NCBI RefSeq assembly: GCF_900115505.1
Contig: NZ_FOWQ01000002.1
Coordinates: forward strand, 690,673-754,672
DNA: 64,000 nt
Direction of reading: 5' to 3'
Source of the DNA: Geodermatophilus dictyosporus
Lineage (GTDB): Bacteria; Actinomycetota; Actinomycetes; Mycobacteriales; Geodermatophilaceae
Below, piece after piece: positions 18,601-26,412 of the stretch. Positions within the stretch are counted from its first letter, which is position 1; every line of letters starts with the position of its first letter. Under the pieces are notes generated by a model that searched no databases, had not been told where the DNA came from, and worked only from the letters and a program-made list of their open reading frames with translations. The translations under genes and the position numbers were made by a program.

Positions 18601-19596
18601 CCGCGAGTATAGGGGCAGCACCTCGACGCCGGGGAAGCGCTCGGTGAGCGCGTCGGCGGTGTCGCGGATCTCCCGCTCGCCGGCCAGGAACACCAGTACG
18701 TCGCCGGGCCCCTCGGCGGCCAGCTCCTCGACCGCGTCGCCGATGGCGGTGACCTGGTCGCGGTCGGGGTCGGCTGCGCCGTCGCCCACCCGCCCGTCGG
18801 GGTCGACGACGGGCCGGTAGCGCACCTCCACCGGGTAGGTGCGGCCGCTGACCTCGACCACCGGGACGTCGGCGCCGTCGACACCGAAGTGCTTGGCGAT
18901 CCGGTCGACGTCGATGGTGGCCGAGGTGATGACGACCTTGAGGTCGGGCCGCTGGGGCAGCAGCTGGGCGAGGTAACCCAGCAGGAAGTCGATGGTGAGG
19001 CTCCGCTCGTGCGCCTCGTCGACGATGATCGTGTCGTACTGGCGCAGCAGCCGGTCGTGCGCGATCTCCGCCAGCAGGACGCCGTCGGTCATCAGCTTGA
19101 CCAGCGTCCCGTCGCCGACCTGGTCGGTGAAGCGGACCTTCCAGCCCACCGCGCCACCGAGCGGCGCGCCGAGCTCCTCGGCGATGCGCTCGGCCACCGT
19201 CCGCGCGGCGATCCGCCGCGGCTGGGTGTGCCCGATCCGGCCGCGCACCCCCCGGCCCAGCTCAAGGGCGATCTTGGGCAGCTGGGTGGTCTTGCCGGAG
19301 CCGGTCTCACCGGCGACGACCACCACCTGGTGCTCGCGCAGCGCCGCGGCGATGTCGTCGCGGCGGGCGCTCACCGGCAGCTGCTCGGGGTAGGTCACCG
19401 CGGGGACGGCGGCCCGCCGGCGGGCGACCCGCTCCTCGGCGGCGGCGACGTCGCCGGCGATCTCCTCCAGCGCGCGTTCGCGGGCCACCTCGTCGCGGGT
19501 GCGGCGCAGCCCCTCCAGCCGGCGGCCGAGCCGGTGCTCGTCCTCGAGGGTCAGCGCGGCCAGCCGGGACCGGAGGTCCGGGAGGGTGGCGGTCAC
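15625..19596 (-). CDS. hrpA: ATP-dependent RNA helicase HrpA
   Basis: 1323 residues, full length for HrpA (E. coli about 1300). Walker A GETGSGKTTQLPK near residue 95, DEAH box as VDEAHERSL, SATID, and the QRSGRCGR motif VI are present. HA2, OB-fold and a long C-terminal DUF3418 region follow. It is a cytoplasmic DEAH-box helicase; in E. coli it acts in mRNA processing and rescue of stalled ribosomes. Monocistronic, divergent from the MarR/MFS pair. Confidence 0.96.
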   Translation of the reverse strand: MTATLPDLRSRLAALTLEDEHRLGRRLEGLRRTRDEVARERALEEIAGDVAAAEERVARRRAAVPAVTYPEQLPVSARRDDIAAALREHQVVVVAGETGSGKTTQLPKIALELGRGVRGRIGHTQPRRIAARTVAERIAEELGAPLGGAVGWKVRFTDQVGDGTLVKLMTDGVLLAEIAHDRLLRQYDTIIVDEAHERSLTIDFLLGYLAQLLPQRPDLKVVITSATIDVDRIAKHFGVDGADVPVVEVSGRTYPVEVRYRPVVDPDGRVGDGAADPDRDQVTAIGDAVEELAAEGPGDVLVFLAGEREIRDTADALTERFPGVEVLPLYSRLSAADQHRVFQPHTGRRVVLATNVAETSLTVPGIRYVVDPGTARISRYSARTKVQRLPIEPISQASARQRSGRCGRVADGIAIRLYTADDFDGRPEYTDPEILRTGLAAVLLQMAALDLGAVEDFPFIDPPDRRAVADGRALLEELGAFDERSRLTPIGRALAQLPLDPRLGRMVVEADRRGVLDEVLVIAAGLTVQDPRERPAEHQQAADQAHARFADEHSDFLTLLNLWRYLAEQAEALSGSAFRRTIKREFLHYLRIREWQDLYGQLRGTARRLGMTLAPPAAEPDERGITTALLSGLLSQVGLQAEDAKGGGGGKEASRRRGSREYLGARGARFVIAPGTPLAKKPPRWVVAAELVETSRLFARTVARVDPDDVERLAGHLVKREHSEPRWDAKRGSVVATERVTLYGLPLVVGRRVQYGSIDPVVSRELFIRHALVQGEWTTHHRFWADNQRALERVAELEERARRRDIRVDDETVFELYDARVPADVVSTRHFDRWWKQARRETPDLLTFTPEMLTNAATAGQVRVEDFPDEVPLTQGLTLPLSYAFAPGTPTDGVTVDVPLAVLDTVAEQTSGESLAFTVPGLRAELVTALLRTLPKQLRRALVPIPDRVREVLPRIAPTEPLLPALERELRRAAAIVVPPDAWRPEQVPGHLRATFRVVDERNRTLAQGKELAALRAEVAPQARASLAAAASDVERTGLTTWSVGDLPRTVDVRRGGHVVTAYPALVDEGTTVGVRVVATEAEATRLTWRGARRLLLLVAGSPTGKVVKGLSPRTRLALQFNPDGEIPALVDDCVEAAADELIAAAGGPPRDEAAFTGLVATARQQLLPLTQDTVRRVEAVLTQAREVAVAIGAAPGRRVPEAAVADLRRQMGGLLHRGFVAGAGRRRLPDLVRYLRAMAHRLEKLPANAARDALWTQQVAAVTAEYEQLRREVPSTGAPDDPVVRVRWMVEELRVSLFAQAVGTPRPVSEQRVYKAIDALTA

Positions 19597-19794
19597 GGTC
19601 GCGCTCGGCTTCCTCTCGCAGGTGGGGACGGCACGACGCCGTCGTCCTCAGGATCGCACCGGGGAGGCCGACGCCGTCCGGGCGCCCGGGCCACAGCGCA
19701 CAACGCCGGCCGGGTGGGTCCTCTTCCCGGCATGCCGTGCCGCCGCCGGGGTACGGCACCCCCGAACCGTTGCAGACACCACATCCGTGCGCCT

Positions 19795-19836
19795 TGCACG
19801 TTGTTGCTTGTATCGCGCAACGGCTTGTACCGTGCA
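19795..19836 (+). promoter_or_regulatory. Candidate MarR operator region
   Basis: An AT-richer patch just upstream of the MarR gene holds two nested inverted repeats: GTTGC/GCAAC (19803-19821, 9-bp spacer) and TGCACG/CGTGCA (19795-19800 and 19831-19836). Position 33-74 bp before the GTG suits autoregulation by the MarR protein. The binding claim is inference. Confidence 0.4.
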
Positions 19837-19868
19837 CTCATCCCGTCCGCCGTCCTCCGGAGGCCCTC

Positions 19869-20396
19869 GTGTCCCCTGTCGCCGCGCCCGCGGCCGGCCC
19901 CTCCGCGACGCCGTCGGCCGACCGGGTCGCCGACGTCCGCGCGCTGTCGGACCACCTGCCCCGCTTCTTCCGGCTGGTGCAGGCGCTCAAGCAGGCCGCC
20001 GGGGTCGACGGCCGCGACCGCGCCGCCCTGGTGCTGCTCTTCCCGCTGGTGCGGGTCGGCCCGCTGCGGCAGAGCGCGCTGGCCGAGCTGGTCCACGCCG
20101 ACCCCTCGACGGTCAGCCGGCACGTCGCCGCACTGGTCGAGCAGGGGCTGGTGCAGCGGGTCGCCGACGAGACCGACGGCCGCGCCACCCGCCTGCTGGT
20201 CACCGACGCCGGCCGGGCCGCCGCGGAGCGGCTGCGCGAGGAGCGCACGGCCCACCTCGCCGCCGTCACCGCCGGCTGGTCCGACGACGACCTCGCCGTC
20301 CTCACCGAGCTGTTCGGGCGCCTGCTCGACGACCTCACCGCGGCCCTGCCGGCCGACTCCCGCCCCGCCTTCCCCGCCCCCAGAGAGAAGCCATGA
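19869..20396 (+). CDS. MarR-family transcriptional regulator
   Basis: 175 residues from GTG 19869, with GGAGG 6 bp upstream. A winged-helix core carries the MarR pattern LAELVHADPSTVSRHVAALV, then QGLVQRVADETDGRATRLLV (the wing), flanked by dimerisation helices. Its stop overlaps the ATG of the following MFS gene (ATGA). It is probably the ligand-responsive repressor of that exporter and of itself. Confidence 0.92.
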   Translation: MSPVAAPAAGPSATPSADRVADVRALSDHLPRFFRLVQALKQAAGVDGRDRAALVLLFPLVRVGPLRQSALAELVHADPSTVSRHVAALVEQGLVQRVADETDGRATRLLVTDAGRAAAERLREERTAHLAAVTAGWSDDDLAVLTELFGRLLDDLTAALPADSRPAFPAPREKP

Positions 20397-22273
20397 CCCA
20401 GACCACCCGCACCACCGCGGCCGAGCGCCGGGAGACGCGCGCGGCCGCCGCCGCACCGGGCGAGGACGGCGCGTTCACCCACCGGCAGATCCTCACGATC
20501 ATCGCCGGGCTGATGGTCGCGATGTTCCTGGCCGCTCTCGACCAGACCGTCGTCTCCACCGCGATCCGCACCATCGCCGACGACCTGCAGGGCTACGACC
20601 TGCAGGTGTGGGCGACCACGGCGTTCCTGATCACCTCGACGATCTCCACGCCGCTCTACGGCAAGCTCTCCGACATCTACGGCCGGCGGCCCTTCTACCT
20701 GTTCGCCATCGCCGTCTTCGTCGTCGGCTCGGTGCTCTGCGGCATCGCCGACTCGATGTACCAGCTCGCCGCCTACCGTGCCGTCCAGGGCATCGGCGCC
20801 GGCGGTCTCATGTCGCTGGCGCTGGCGATCATCGGCGACATCGTGCCGCCGCGGGAGCGCTCGCGGTACCAGGGCTACTTCATGGCCGTCTTCGGCACCT
20901 CGAGCGTGCTCGGCCCGGTCATCGGCGGCTTCTTCGCCGGCCAGACCTCCCTGTTCGGCGTCGACGGCTGGCGCTGGATCTTCTTCGTCAACGTGCCGCT
21001 CGGGATCCTCGCCTTCGCCGCCGTCTTCCGGGTGCTGCACCTGCCGCACGACCGCCAGGACCACCGCATCGACTGGCCCGGCGCCCTGGCCCTGATCACC
21101 TTCATCGTGCCGCTGCTGGTCGTCGCCGAGCAGGGCCGCCTCTGGGGCTGGACGTCGACCCGCGCCCTGATCTGCTACGCGATCGGCGCCGTCGGCCTCG
21201 TCCTCTTCCTGCTGGCCGAGCGGGCCTACGGCGACGAGGCGCTGCTGCCGCTGCGGCTGTTCCGCAACCGCAGCTTCACCATCGCCAGCCTCGGCAGCGT
21301 GGTGGTGGGCGCGGCCATGTTCGGCGGCCTGCTGCTGCTCCCCCAGTACCTGCAGATCGTGCACGGCTCCAGCGCCACCGTCGCCGGCCTGCAGATGATC
21401 CCCCTCGTCCTCGGGATCATGATCGGCGCGATGAGCTCGGGCATCACCATCTCCAGGACCGGCAGGTACAAGGTGTTCCCGCTGGCCGGCACCACGCTCA
21501 TCACCGCTGCGCTGCTGTCGCTCTCGTTCGTCGTGGGCGCCGAGACGTCGATCTGGGTCCTCGTGCCGTTCATGGTCCTGCTGGGCGTGGGGCTGGGCTT
21601 CAACTTCCAGCCGGCCGTCCTCGCGGTGCAGAACGCCGTGCCGCCGAGCCAGATGGGCGTGGCCACCTCCTCGGTCACGTTCTTCCGCCAGATGGGCGCG
21701 ACGGTCGGCACCGCCGCCTTCCTCTCCGTGCTGTTCAGCCGCCTCCCGGTGGAGATCGAGGGCTCGCTGACCTCGGCCGCGGCGACCGACCCGCGGGTGG
21801 CCGAGGCACTGCAGAGCGGTCAGCTGCAGGCGGGGTCCGACCTCTCGGACACCTCGTTCATCCAGGACCTGCCCGCGTTCCTGGGGCTGCCGTTCAAGGT
21901 GGGCTTCGCGAACACGATGGACCTGGTCTTCCTCATCGCGGCCTGCGTGGCCGCGGTCGGGTTCCTCGTGTTCCTGTTCCTGCCGCAGCTGGCCCTGAGC
22001 GACAAGTCCGGCATCCAGGCGCGTCAGGCGGCCGCCCAGACGGCCGGCGACCCGGAGGCCGAGGACGCCGGCGAGACGGCGGCGCAGGCGGCGGGCGCGG
22101 CGGCCCCGACGTCGACCGCGCCGCCCGCCGGACGCCCGGGGGACGTGCACGCGGACACCGGGCACCGGCGGCGGCACCCGGGCCGGCACGAGGCCGCCGG
22201 CAGGGCGTCGACCGGCCTGGCGTCCATCCCCGCCGACCACCTGGACGACGGCGCCGCCCGCCCGCGCGGCTGA
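20393..22273 (+). CDS. DHA2-family MFS drug exporter (EmrB/QacA type)
   Basis: 626 residues with about 14 TM helices. ALDQTVVSTAIRTIADDL is the conserved TM1 motif of the 14-TM DHA2 group. GKLSDIYGRRP is the motif A loop, and YRAVQGIGAGG and GFFAGQ fit motifs B and C. The long C-terminal tail (about 100 residues) is Ala/Gly/Asp-rich and cytoplasmic. A proton-driven efflux pump for a hydrophobic compound, coupled to the upstream MarR gene. Followed by a strong hairpin. Confidence 0.93.
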   Translation: MTQTTRTTAAERRETRAAAAAPGEDGAFTHRQILTIIAGLMVAMFLAALDQTVVSTAIRTIADDLQGYDLQVWATTAFLITSTISTPLYGKLSDIYGRRPFYLFAIAVFVVGSVLCGIADSMYQLAAYRAVQGIGAGGLMSLALAIIGDIVPPRERSRYQGYFMAVFGTSSVLGPVIGGFFAGQTSLFGVDGWRWIFFVNVPLGILAFAAVFRVLHLPHDRQDHRIDWPGALALITFIVPLLVVAEQGRLWGWTSTRALICYAIGAVGLVLFLLAERAYGDEALLPLRLFRNRSFTIASLGSVVVGAAMFGGLLLLPQYLQIVHGSSATVAGLQMIPLVLGIMIGAMSSGITISRTGRYKVFPLAGTTLITAALLSLSFVVGAETSIWVLVPFMVLLGVGLGFNFQPAVLAVQNAVPPSQMGVATSSVTFFRQMGATVGTAAFLSVLFSRLPVEIEGSLTSAAATDPRVAEALQSGQLQAGSDLSDTSFIQDLPAFLGLPFKVGFANTMDLVFLIAACVAAVGFLVFLFLPQLALSDKSGIQARQAAAQTAGDPEAEDAGETAAQAAGAAAPTSTAPPAGRPGDVHADTGHRRRHPGRHEAAGRASTGLASIPADHLDDGAARPRG

Positions 22274-22283
22274 GCACCGCACC

Positions 22284-22330
22284 ACGACGGAGGTCCCTCC
22301 CCGCACCCCGCGGGGAGGGACCTCCGTCGT
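22284..22330. terminator. Perfect 21-bp stem hairpin between convergent genes
   Basis: Arms 22284-22304 and 22310-22330 are exactly complementary (21 bp, core GGAGGTCCCTCCCCGC), with a 5-base loop. It lies just after the MFS stop and before the stop of the convergent alcohol dehydrogenase, so it can serve both strands. No U tract, as is usual in GC-rich actinobacteria. Confidence 0.85.
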
Positions 22331-22358
22331 CCTGGGCCGGGCCGGCAGGCCGACCGTG

Positions 22359-23528
22359 TCAGGGCAGGAAGACCGCCCGCACGCAGCCGTCCTCCTTGCT
22401 CTTGAACAGCTCGTAGCCGCGTGCCGCGTCCTCCAGCGGCATCACGTGCGTGGCCAGGTGCTCGGTGGTCAGCTCGCCGCGGGCCATGTGCTCGAGGATC
22501 CGCGGCGTGTAGCGCTGGCCGTGAACCTGCGCGCCCCGCAGGGTGAGCCCCTTGTTCATCGCCGCACCGAGCGGGAACTTGTCCACCGGCCCCGCGAAGA
22601 CGCCCAGCACGAAGACGCTGCCGCCCTTGCGGCAGGCCAGGATCGCCTCCCGGACAGCCGAGGGCCGGTCGGTCTGCAGCCGCAGCTGCTGCTTGACCTG
22701 GTCGTACACCCCGTGGACGCCGGGGCTGTGCGCCTCCATGCCCACGGCCTCGATGCAGACGTCGGGCCCGCGTCCGCCGGTGCGCTCGCGCAGCTCGGCC
22801 ATGACGTCGGTGGTCGAGTAGTCGACCACCTCGGCACCCACGTGCCGCCGGACCTGCGCGAGCCGCTCGGGCAGCCGGTCGATGACGACCACCTGCTCGG
22901 CGCCCAGCAGCATCGCCGCCCGCGCCGCCATCTGCCCGACGCCGCCGGCGCCCCAGACGGCCACGGTGTCCCCCGGCTTCGTCCCCGCCAGGTCGGCGCC
23001 CATCCAGCCGGTGGAGACGGCGTCGGAGGCGAACAGCGCCCGGTCGTCGCTCACCTCCTCGGGCACGACGAAGGTGCCGACGTCGGCGTAGGGCACCCGG
23101 ACGTACTCCGCGTGCGAACCGGCGAAGCCGCCCACCGCGTGCGAGTAGCCGAAGCACCCGCCGGGACTCTGGCCCCACAGCCCCTCGGTGATGCCCGGGT
23201 TCGGGTTGCCGTTGTCGCACAGCGAGTACAGCTCCTGGCGGCAGTACCAGCAGGTGCCGCAGGCGATGAAGGAGTTGACGACGACGCGGTCGCCCACGCG
23301 CCGGTCGCGCACCTCCGCGCCGACCTCGACGACCTCGCCCATGAACTCGTGCCCGATGACGTCGCCGGTCCGCATCGCCGGGATGTAGCCGCCGATCAGG
23401 TGCAGGTCCGAGCCGCAGGTCGTCGTCCGGGTCACCTTCAGGACGACGTCGCGGTCGTTGAGGATCGTCGGGTCGGGCACGGTCTCCACGCCGACCTCGT
23501 TGACGCCCTGCCAGGTCACCGCCCTCAC
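22359..23528 (-). CDS. Zinc-dependent alcohol/formaldehyde dehydrogenase
   Basis: 389 residues of the medium-chain dehydrogenase superfamily. Catalytic zinc site TTCGSDLHLI and GHEFMGEV; structural zinc Cys cluster CGTCWYCRQELYSLC; NAD-binding GAGGVGQMA. The long insertion after the Cys cluster and the overall layout resemble glutathione-independent formaldehyde dehydrogenase-like proteins. GTG start overlaps the stop of the preceding SRPBCC-like gene (GTGA), so the two are coupled. The substrate cannot be fixed from sequence. Confidence 0.9.
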   Translation of the reverse strand: MRAVTWQGVNEVGVETVPDPTILNDRDVVLKVTRTTTCGSDLHLIGGYIPAMRTGDVIGHEFMGEVVEVGAEVRDRRVGDRVVVNSFIACGTCWYCRQELYSLCDNGNPNPGITEGLWGQSPGGCFGYSHAVGGFAGSHAEYVRVPYADVGTFVVPEEVSDDRALFASDAVSTGWMGADLAGTKPGDTVAVWGAGGVGQMAARAAMLLGAEQVVVIDRLPERLAQVRRHVGAEVVDYSTTDVMAELRERTGGRGPDVCIEAVGMEAHSPGVHGVYDQVKQQLRLQTDRPSAVREAILACRKGGSVFVLGVFAGPVDKFPLGAAMNKGLTLRGAQVHGQRYTPRILEHMARGELTTEHLATHVMPLEDAARGYELFKSKEDGCVRAVFLP

Positions 23529-24001
23529 AGCACGCCCTCCCTCGGCGCCGCCTTCGCGGCCCCCTCCAGCGCGGCGCCCTGCGGCGTGGCCGCGCGACGA
23601 CCGTGCGGCTGCGGGTCGACCCGCAGCACCTCGCCGACCTCCAGCAGCGCCTTGGCCTCGCGCAGCGCCGCGCGCAGGTCGCCGATCTCCTCCGGGCCGG
23701 GCGTGTGGCGGTATCGGGCGGCCAGCTCGGTACCGCGGTCACCGGGTGCCGGCGTCACCCGCACCTCGATGCGGTCGCCGAGCGCGGCCAGCGGGGTGGG
23801 CAGCCCGGCCGCCGGGTCGACGTCGGCCGGGTCGCGCAGCACGGTCACCGCCCGCCAGCGCCGGGCGGCGCGCTCGGGGTCGTCGGTGGCCGAGGCCTGG
23901 CCGACCCCGGGCAGCCGCACGTGCTGCAGCCGCTGCAGCAGCGCCGCGCCCGCCCCGCCGGCCAGGCCGGTCGCCCGGCCGATCACCTGCGTCAGGTCCA
24001 T
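23525..24001 (-). CDS. SRPBCC-like small protein
   Basis: 158 residues. The middle part (WRAVTVLRDPADVD, then VTPAPGDRGTELAARYRH) and the end (LREAKALLEVGEVLRVDPQP) resemble the C-terminal half of SRPBCC proteins that carry a GTE motif and a terminal ETGE helix. The N-terminal strands of the usual fold look shortened. It is first in a two-gene unit with the zinc dehydrogenase. No enzymatic role is claimed. Confidence 0.55.
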   Translation of the reverse strand: MDLTQVIGRATGLAGGAGAALLQRLQHVRLPGVGQASATDDPERAARRWRAVTVLRDPADVDPAAGLPTPLAALGDRIEVRVTPAPGDRGTELAARYRHTPGPEEIGDLRAALREAKALLEVGEVLRVDPQPHGRRAATPQGAALEGAAKAAPREGVL

Positions 24002-24151
24002 GGGTCCTCCCCTGGGGGCCGTCCGGCGCCCTCGGGTACCCGGCTACCCGGGACCCGCCGGTCCCCAACCGGACGGGGCCGTCCGCGGGCCTATCGTGGG
24101 CCGGTCGGGCAGCGCGCCCGCTCTCCCGCCGTCGTCGTCCGTGGAGGCCCC

Positions 24152-25942
24152 GTGTCCTCGCTGATCCTGTCCCGCCGCGACCTGGACTTCCTCCTGCACG
24201 AGTGGCTGGATGTCGAGACGCTGACCAAGCGGCCGCGCTACGCCGAGCACTCGCGCGAGACCTTCGACGCGGTGATGGACCTCGCCCAGCAGATCGCGAC
24301 CGAGCACTTCGCGCCGCACAACCGGAAGGCCGACGAGAACGAGCCGCGGTTCGTCGACGGCCGGGTCGAGATGATCCCGGAGGTGGCGCGCGCACTGGAC
24401 GTGTTCCGCGAGTCCGGGATCATGGCCGGCACCTTCGACGAGGAGTACGGCGGCATGCAGCTGCCGCAGACCGTCGGGCAGGCGGCGTTCGCCTGGTTCA
24501 AGGCGGCCAACGTCGGGACGTCGAGCTACCCGTTCCTGACCATGGGCAACGCCCGCCTGCTGCTGGCGCACGGCTCGCAGGAGCAGAAGGACACCTGGGT
24601 CCGGCCCATGCTCGAGGGCCGCTGGTTCGGCACGATGGCGCTGTCGGAGCCGCAGGCCGGGTCGTCGCTGGCCGACATCACCACCCGCGCCGAGCCGCAG
24701 GACGACGGCACGTACCGGCTCACCGGCAACAAGATGTGGATCTCGGCCGGCGACCACGAGCTGACCGAGAACATCGTCCACCTGGTCCTGGCCAAGATCC
24801 CCGGCGGGCCGCCCGGCGTGAAGGGCATCTCGCTGTTCGTCGTCCCGAAGGTCCTGGTGGGCGAGGACGGGTCGCTGGGCGAGCGCAACGACGTCGTGCT
24901 GGCCGGCCTGAACCACAAGATGGGTTACCGCGGGACGACGAACACGCTGCTCAACTTCGGCGAGGGCGTGCACACCCCGGGCGGCCGGGCCGGCGCCATG
25001 GGGTACCTGGTCGGCGAGCCGCACAAGGGGCTCTCCTACATGTTCCACATGATGAACGAGGCCCGGATCGGCGTCGGGATGGGCGCGACCGTCCTCGGCT
25101 ACACCGGCTACCTGCACGCCCTGGAGTACGCGCGCACCCGCACGCAGGGCCGCCCCGCGACCAACCGGGACGCCTCCTCCCCGATGGTGCGGCTGGTCGA
25201 CCACGCCGACGTCCGCCGCATGCTGCTGGCCGCCAAGAGCTACGCGCAGGGCGGGCTGGCCCTCGGCCTGTACTGCGCGCGGCTGGTCGACGAGGAGAGG
25301 ACGGCGGAGACCCAGGAGGAGCGCGACCGCGCCCACCTGCTGCTCGACACCCTCACGCCGATCGCGAAGGCCTGGCCCTCGCAGTGGGGACCGGTCGCCG
25401 ACGACCTGGCCATCCAGGTCCACGGCGGGTACGGCTACACCCGCGACTACCCGGTCGAGCAGTTCTACCGGGACAACCGGCTCAACCCGATCCACGAGGG
25501 CACCAACGGCATCCAGGCCCTCGACCTGCTCGGCCGCAAGGTGACGGTGCACGGCGGTGCCGGCCTGCGGCTGCTGACGGAGACCATCGCGGCGACGACG
25601 GCGCGCGCGGCCGGCACCCCGTTCGCCGACCTCGCCGCCGACGTCGACGCCGCCGCCACCCGGCTGACGTCGGTCACCGCGACGCTGTGGGGCACCGGCG
25701 ACCCGGCGCTGGCCCTGGCCAACGCCAGCGCCTACCTCGACGCGGCCGGCCACACCGTCGTCGCGTGGCTGTGGCTGGAGCAGGCGCTGGCCACCCGCGA
25801 CGAGACCAGCGACTTCCACGAGGGCAAGCGCGCGGCCGCTCGGTTCTTCCAGCGCTGGGAGCTGCCGAAGGTGCACACCTGGCTGGACCTGCTCGAGTCG
25901 CTGGACCGGACGGTGCTCGACACCCCGGAGGCCCACCTCTAG
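24152..25942 (+). CDS. Acyl-CoA dehydrogenase, FadE5-like
   Basis: 596 residues, longer than classical acyl-CoA dehydrogenases (about 390), with the C-terminal extension typical of the FadE5/FadE6 type. ALSEPQAGSSLADI and KMWISAGDH contact FAD and substrate; YGYTRDYPVEQFYRDNR and NPIHEGTNGIQALDLLGRK hold the C-terminal catalytic region including the likely catalytic Glu. It catalyses the first beta-oxidation step. GTG start with GGAGG 6 bp upstream. Single gene, followed by a hairpin. Confidence 0.93.
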   Translation: MSSLILSRRDLDFLLHEWLDVETLTKRPRYAEHSRETFDAVMDLAQQIATEHFAPHNRKADENEPRFVDGRVEMIPEVARALDVFRESGIMAGTFDEEYGGMQLPQTVGQAAFAWFKAANVGTSSYPFLTMGNARLLLAHGSQEQKDTWVRPMLEGRWFGTMALSEPQAGSSLADITTRAEPQDDGTYRLTGNKMWISAGDHELTENIVHLVLAKIPGGPPGVKGISLFVVPKVLVGEDGSLGERNDVVLAGLNHKMGYRGTTNTLLNFGEGVHTPGGRAGAMGYLVGEPHKGLSYMFHMMNEARIGVGMGATVLGYTGYLHALEYARTRTQGRPATNRDASSPMVRLVDHADVRRMLLAAKSYAQGGLALGLYCARLVDEERTAETQEERDRAHLLLDTLTPIAKAWPSQWGPVADDLAIQVHGGYGYTRDYPVEQFYRDNRLNPIHEGTNGIQALDLLGRKVTVHGGAGLRLLTETIAATTARAAGTPFADLAADVDAAATRLTSVTATLWGTGDPALALANASAYLDAAGHTVVAWLWLEQALATRDETSDFHEGKRAAARFFQRWELPKVHTWLDLLESLDRTVLDTPEAHL

Positions 25943-25965
25943 CGAGAGGCCGCCCACGACGCACC

Positions 25966-26004
25966 CGCGCCCCGCTGCTCCTGCGACAGGAGCGGCGGGG
26001 CGCG
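25966..26004. terminator. Terminator hairpin
   Basis: 18-bp arms (25966-25983 and 25987-26004) with one mismatch and a 3-base loop, 23 bp after the acyl-CoA dehydrogenase stop and 36 bp before the stop of the convergent small membrane protein. It can serve both genes. Confidence 0.8.
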
Positions 26005-26040
26005 TCGGGTAGGGGTGGCTCAGGCGGAGCCGGAGGGGTC

Positions 26041-26208
26041 CTAGACGGCGCGGGCCCCCACGGGCTCGCCGGCGGAGGCACGCGTGGTCGAGGGGGCCGC
26101 AGCCCGCTGCTCGCGCTCGTAACGCGCCGTCGTCGAGGTGCCCATCGCGATGACCAGTCCGGTCAGGACCAGGAAACCGACGAGAGCGACAACAGGCCAC
26201 AGCACCAT
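26041..26208 (-). CDS. Single-TM small membrane protein, STARYE family
   Basis: 55 residues from the ATG at 26208, with AGGGGG upstream. One TM helix (about 2-24, VLWPVVALVGFLVLTGLVIA) is followed by GTSTTARYEREQ and a Thr/Ala tail. The same WPVVA...STARYExER pattern begins the larger protein at 41270-42223, so this is a short relative of that N-terminus. ATG 26265 would add 19 residues. Function unknown. Confidence 0.6.
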   Translation of the reverse strand: MVLWPVVALVGFLVLTGLVIAMGTSTTARYEREQRAAAPSTTRASAGEPVGARAV

Positions 26209-26412
26209 CGCAGAACGTCCCCCTGCTCGTAATCCCCCGCTGTCGGGACCGAGTTCCCGCAGCACGTCGTCGGGAACTGTTGTCCCCCGCCGATCGCCCT
26301 CTCAATCGTCGTCTCGCACTGTTCACCTGATGGACGGGGTGAGAGCCCTCACTCCGCCGGGTCACCCGTGCCCGCCTCGGCCCGGGTCGTCGGCGCATGG
26401 TGTCATCGGGTC

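Noticed and set aside
18889-22416. 1175-codon open frame across hrpA, marR and the MFS gene
   Set aside because: Spans three well-supported genes in another frame; low-complexity Arg/Pro/His translation.
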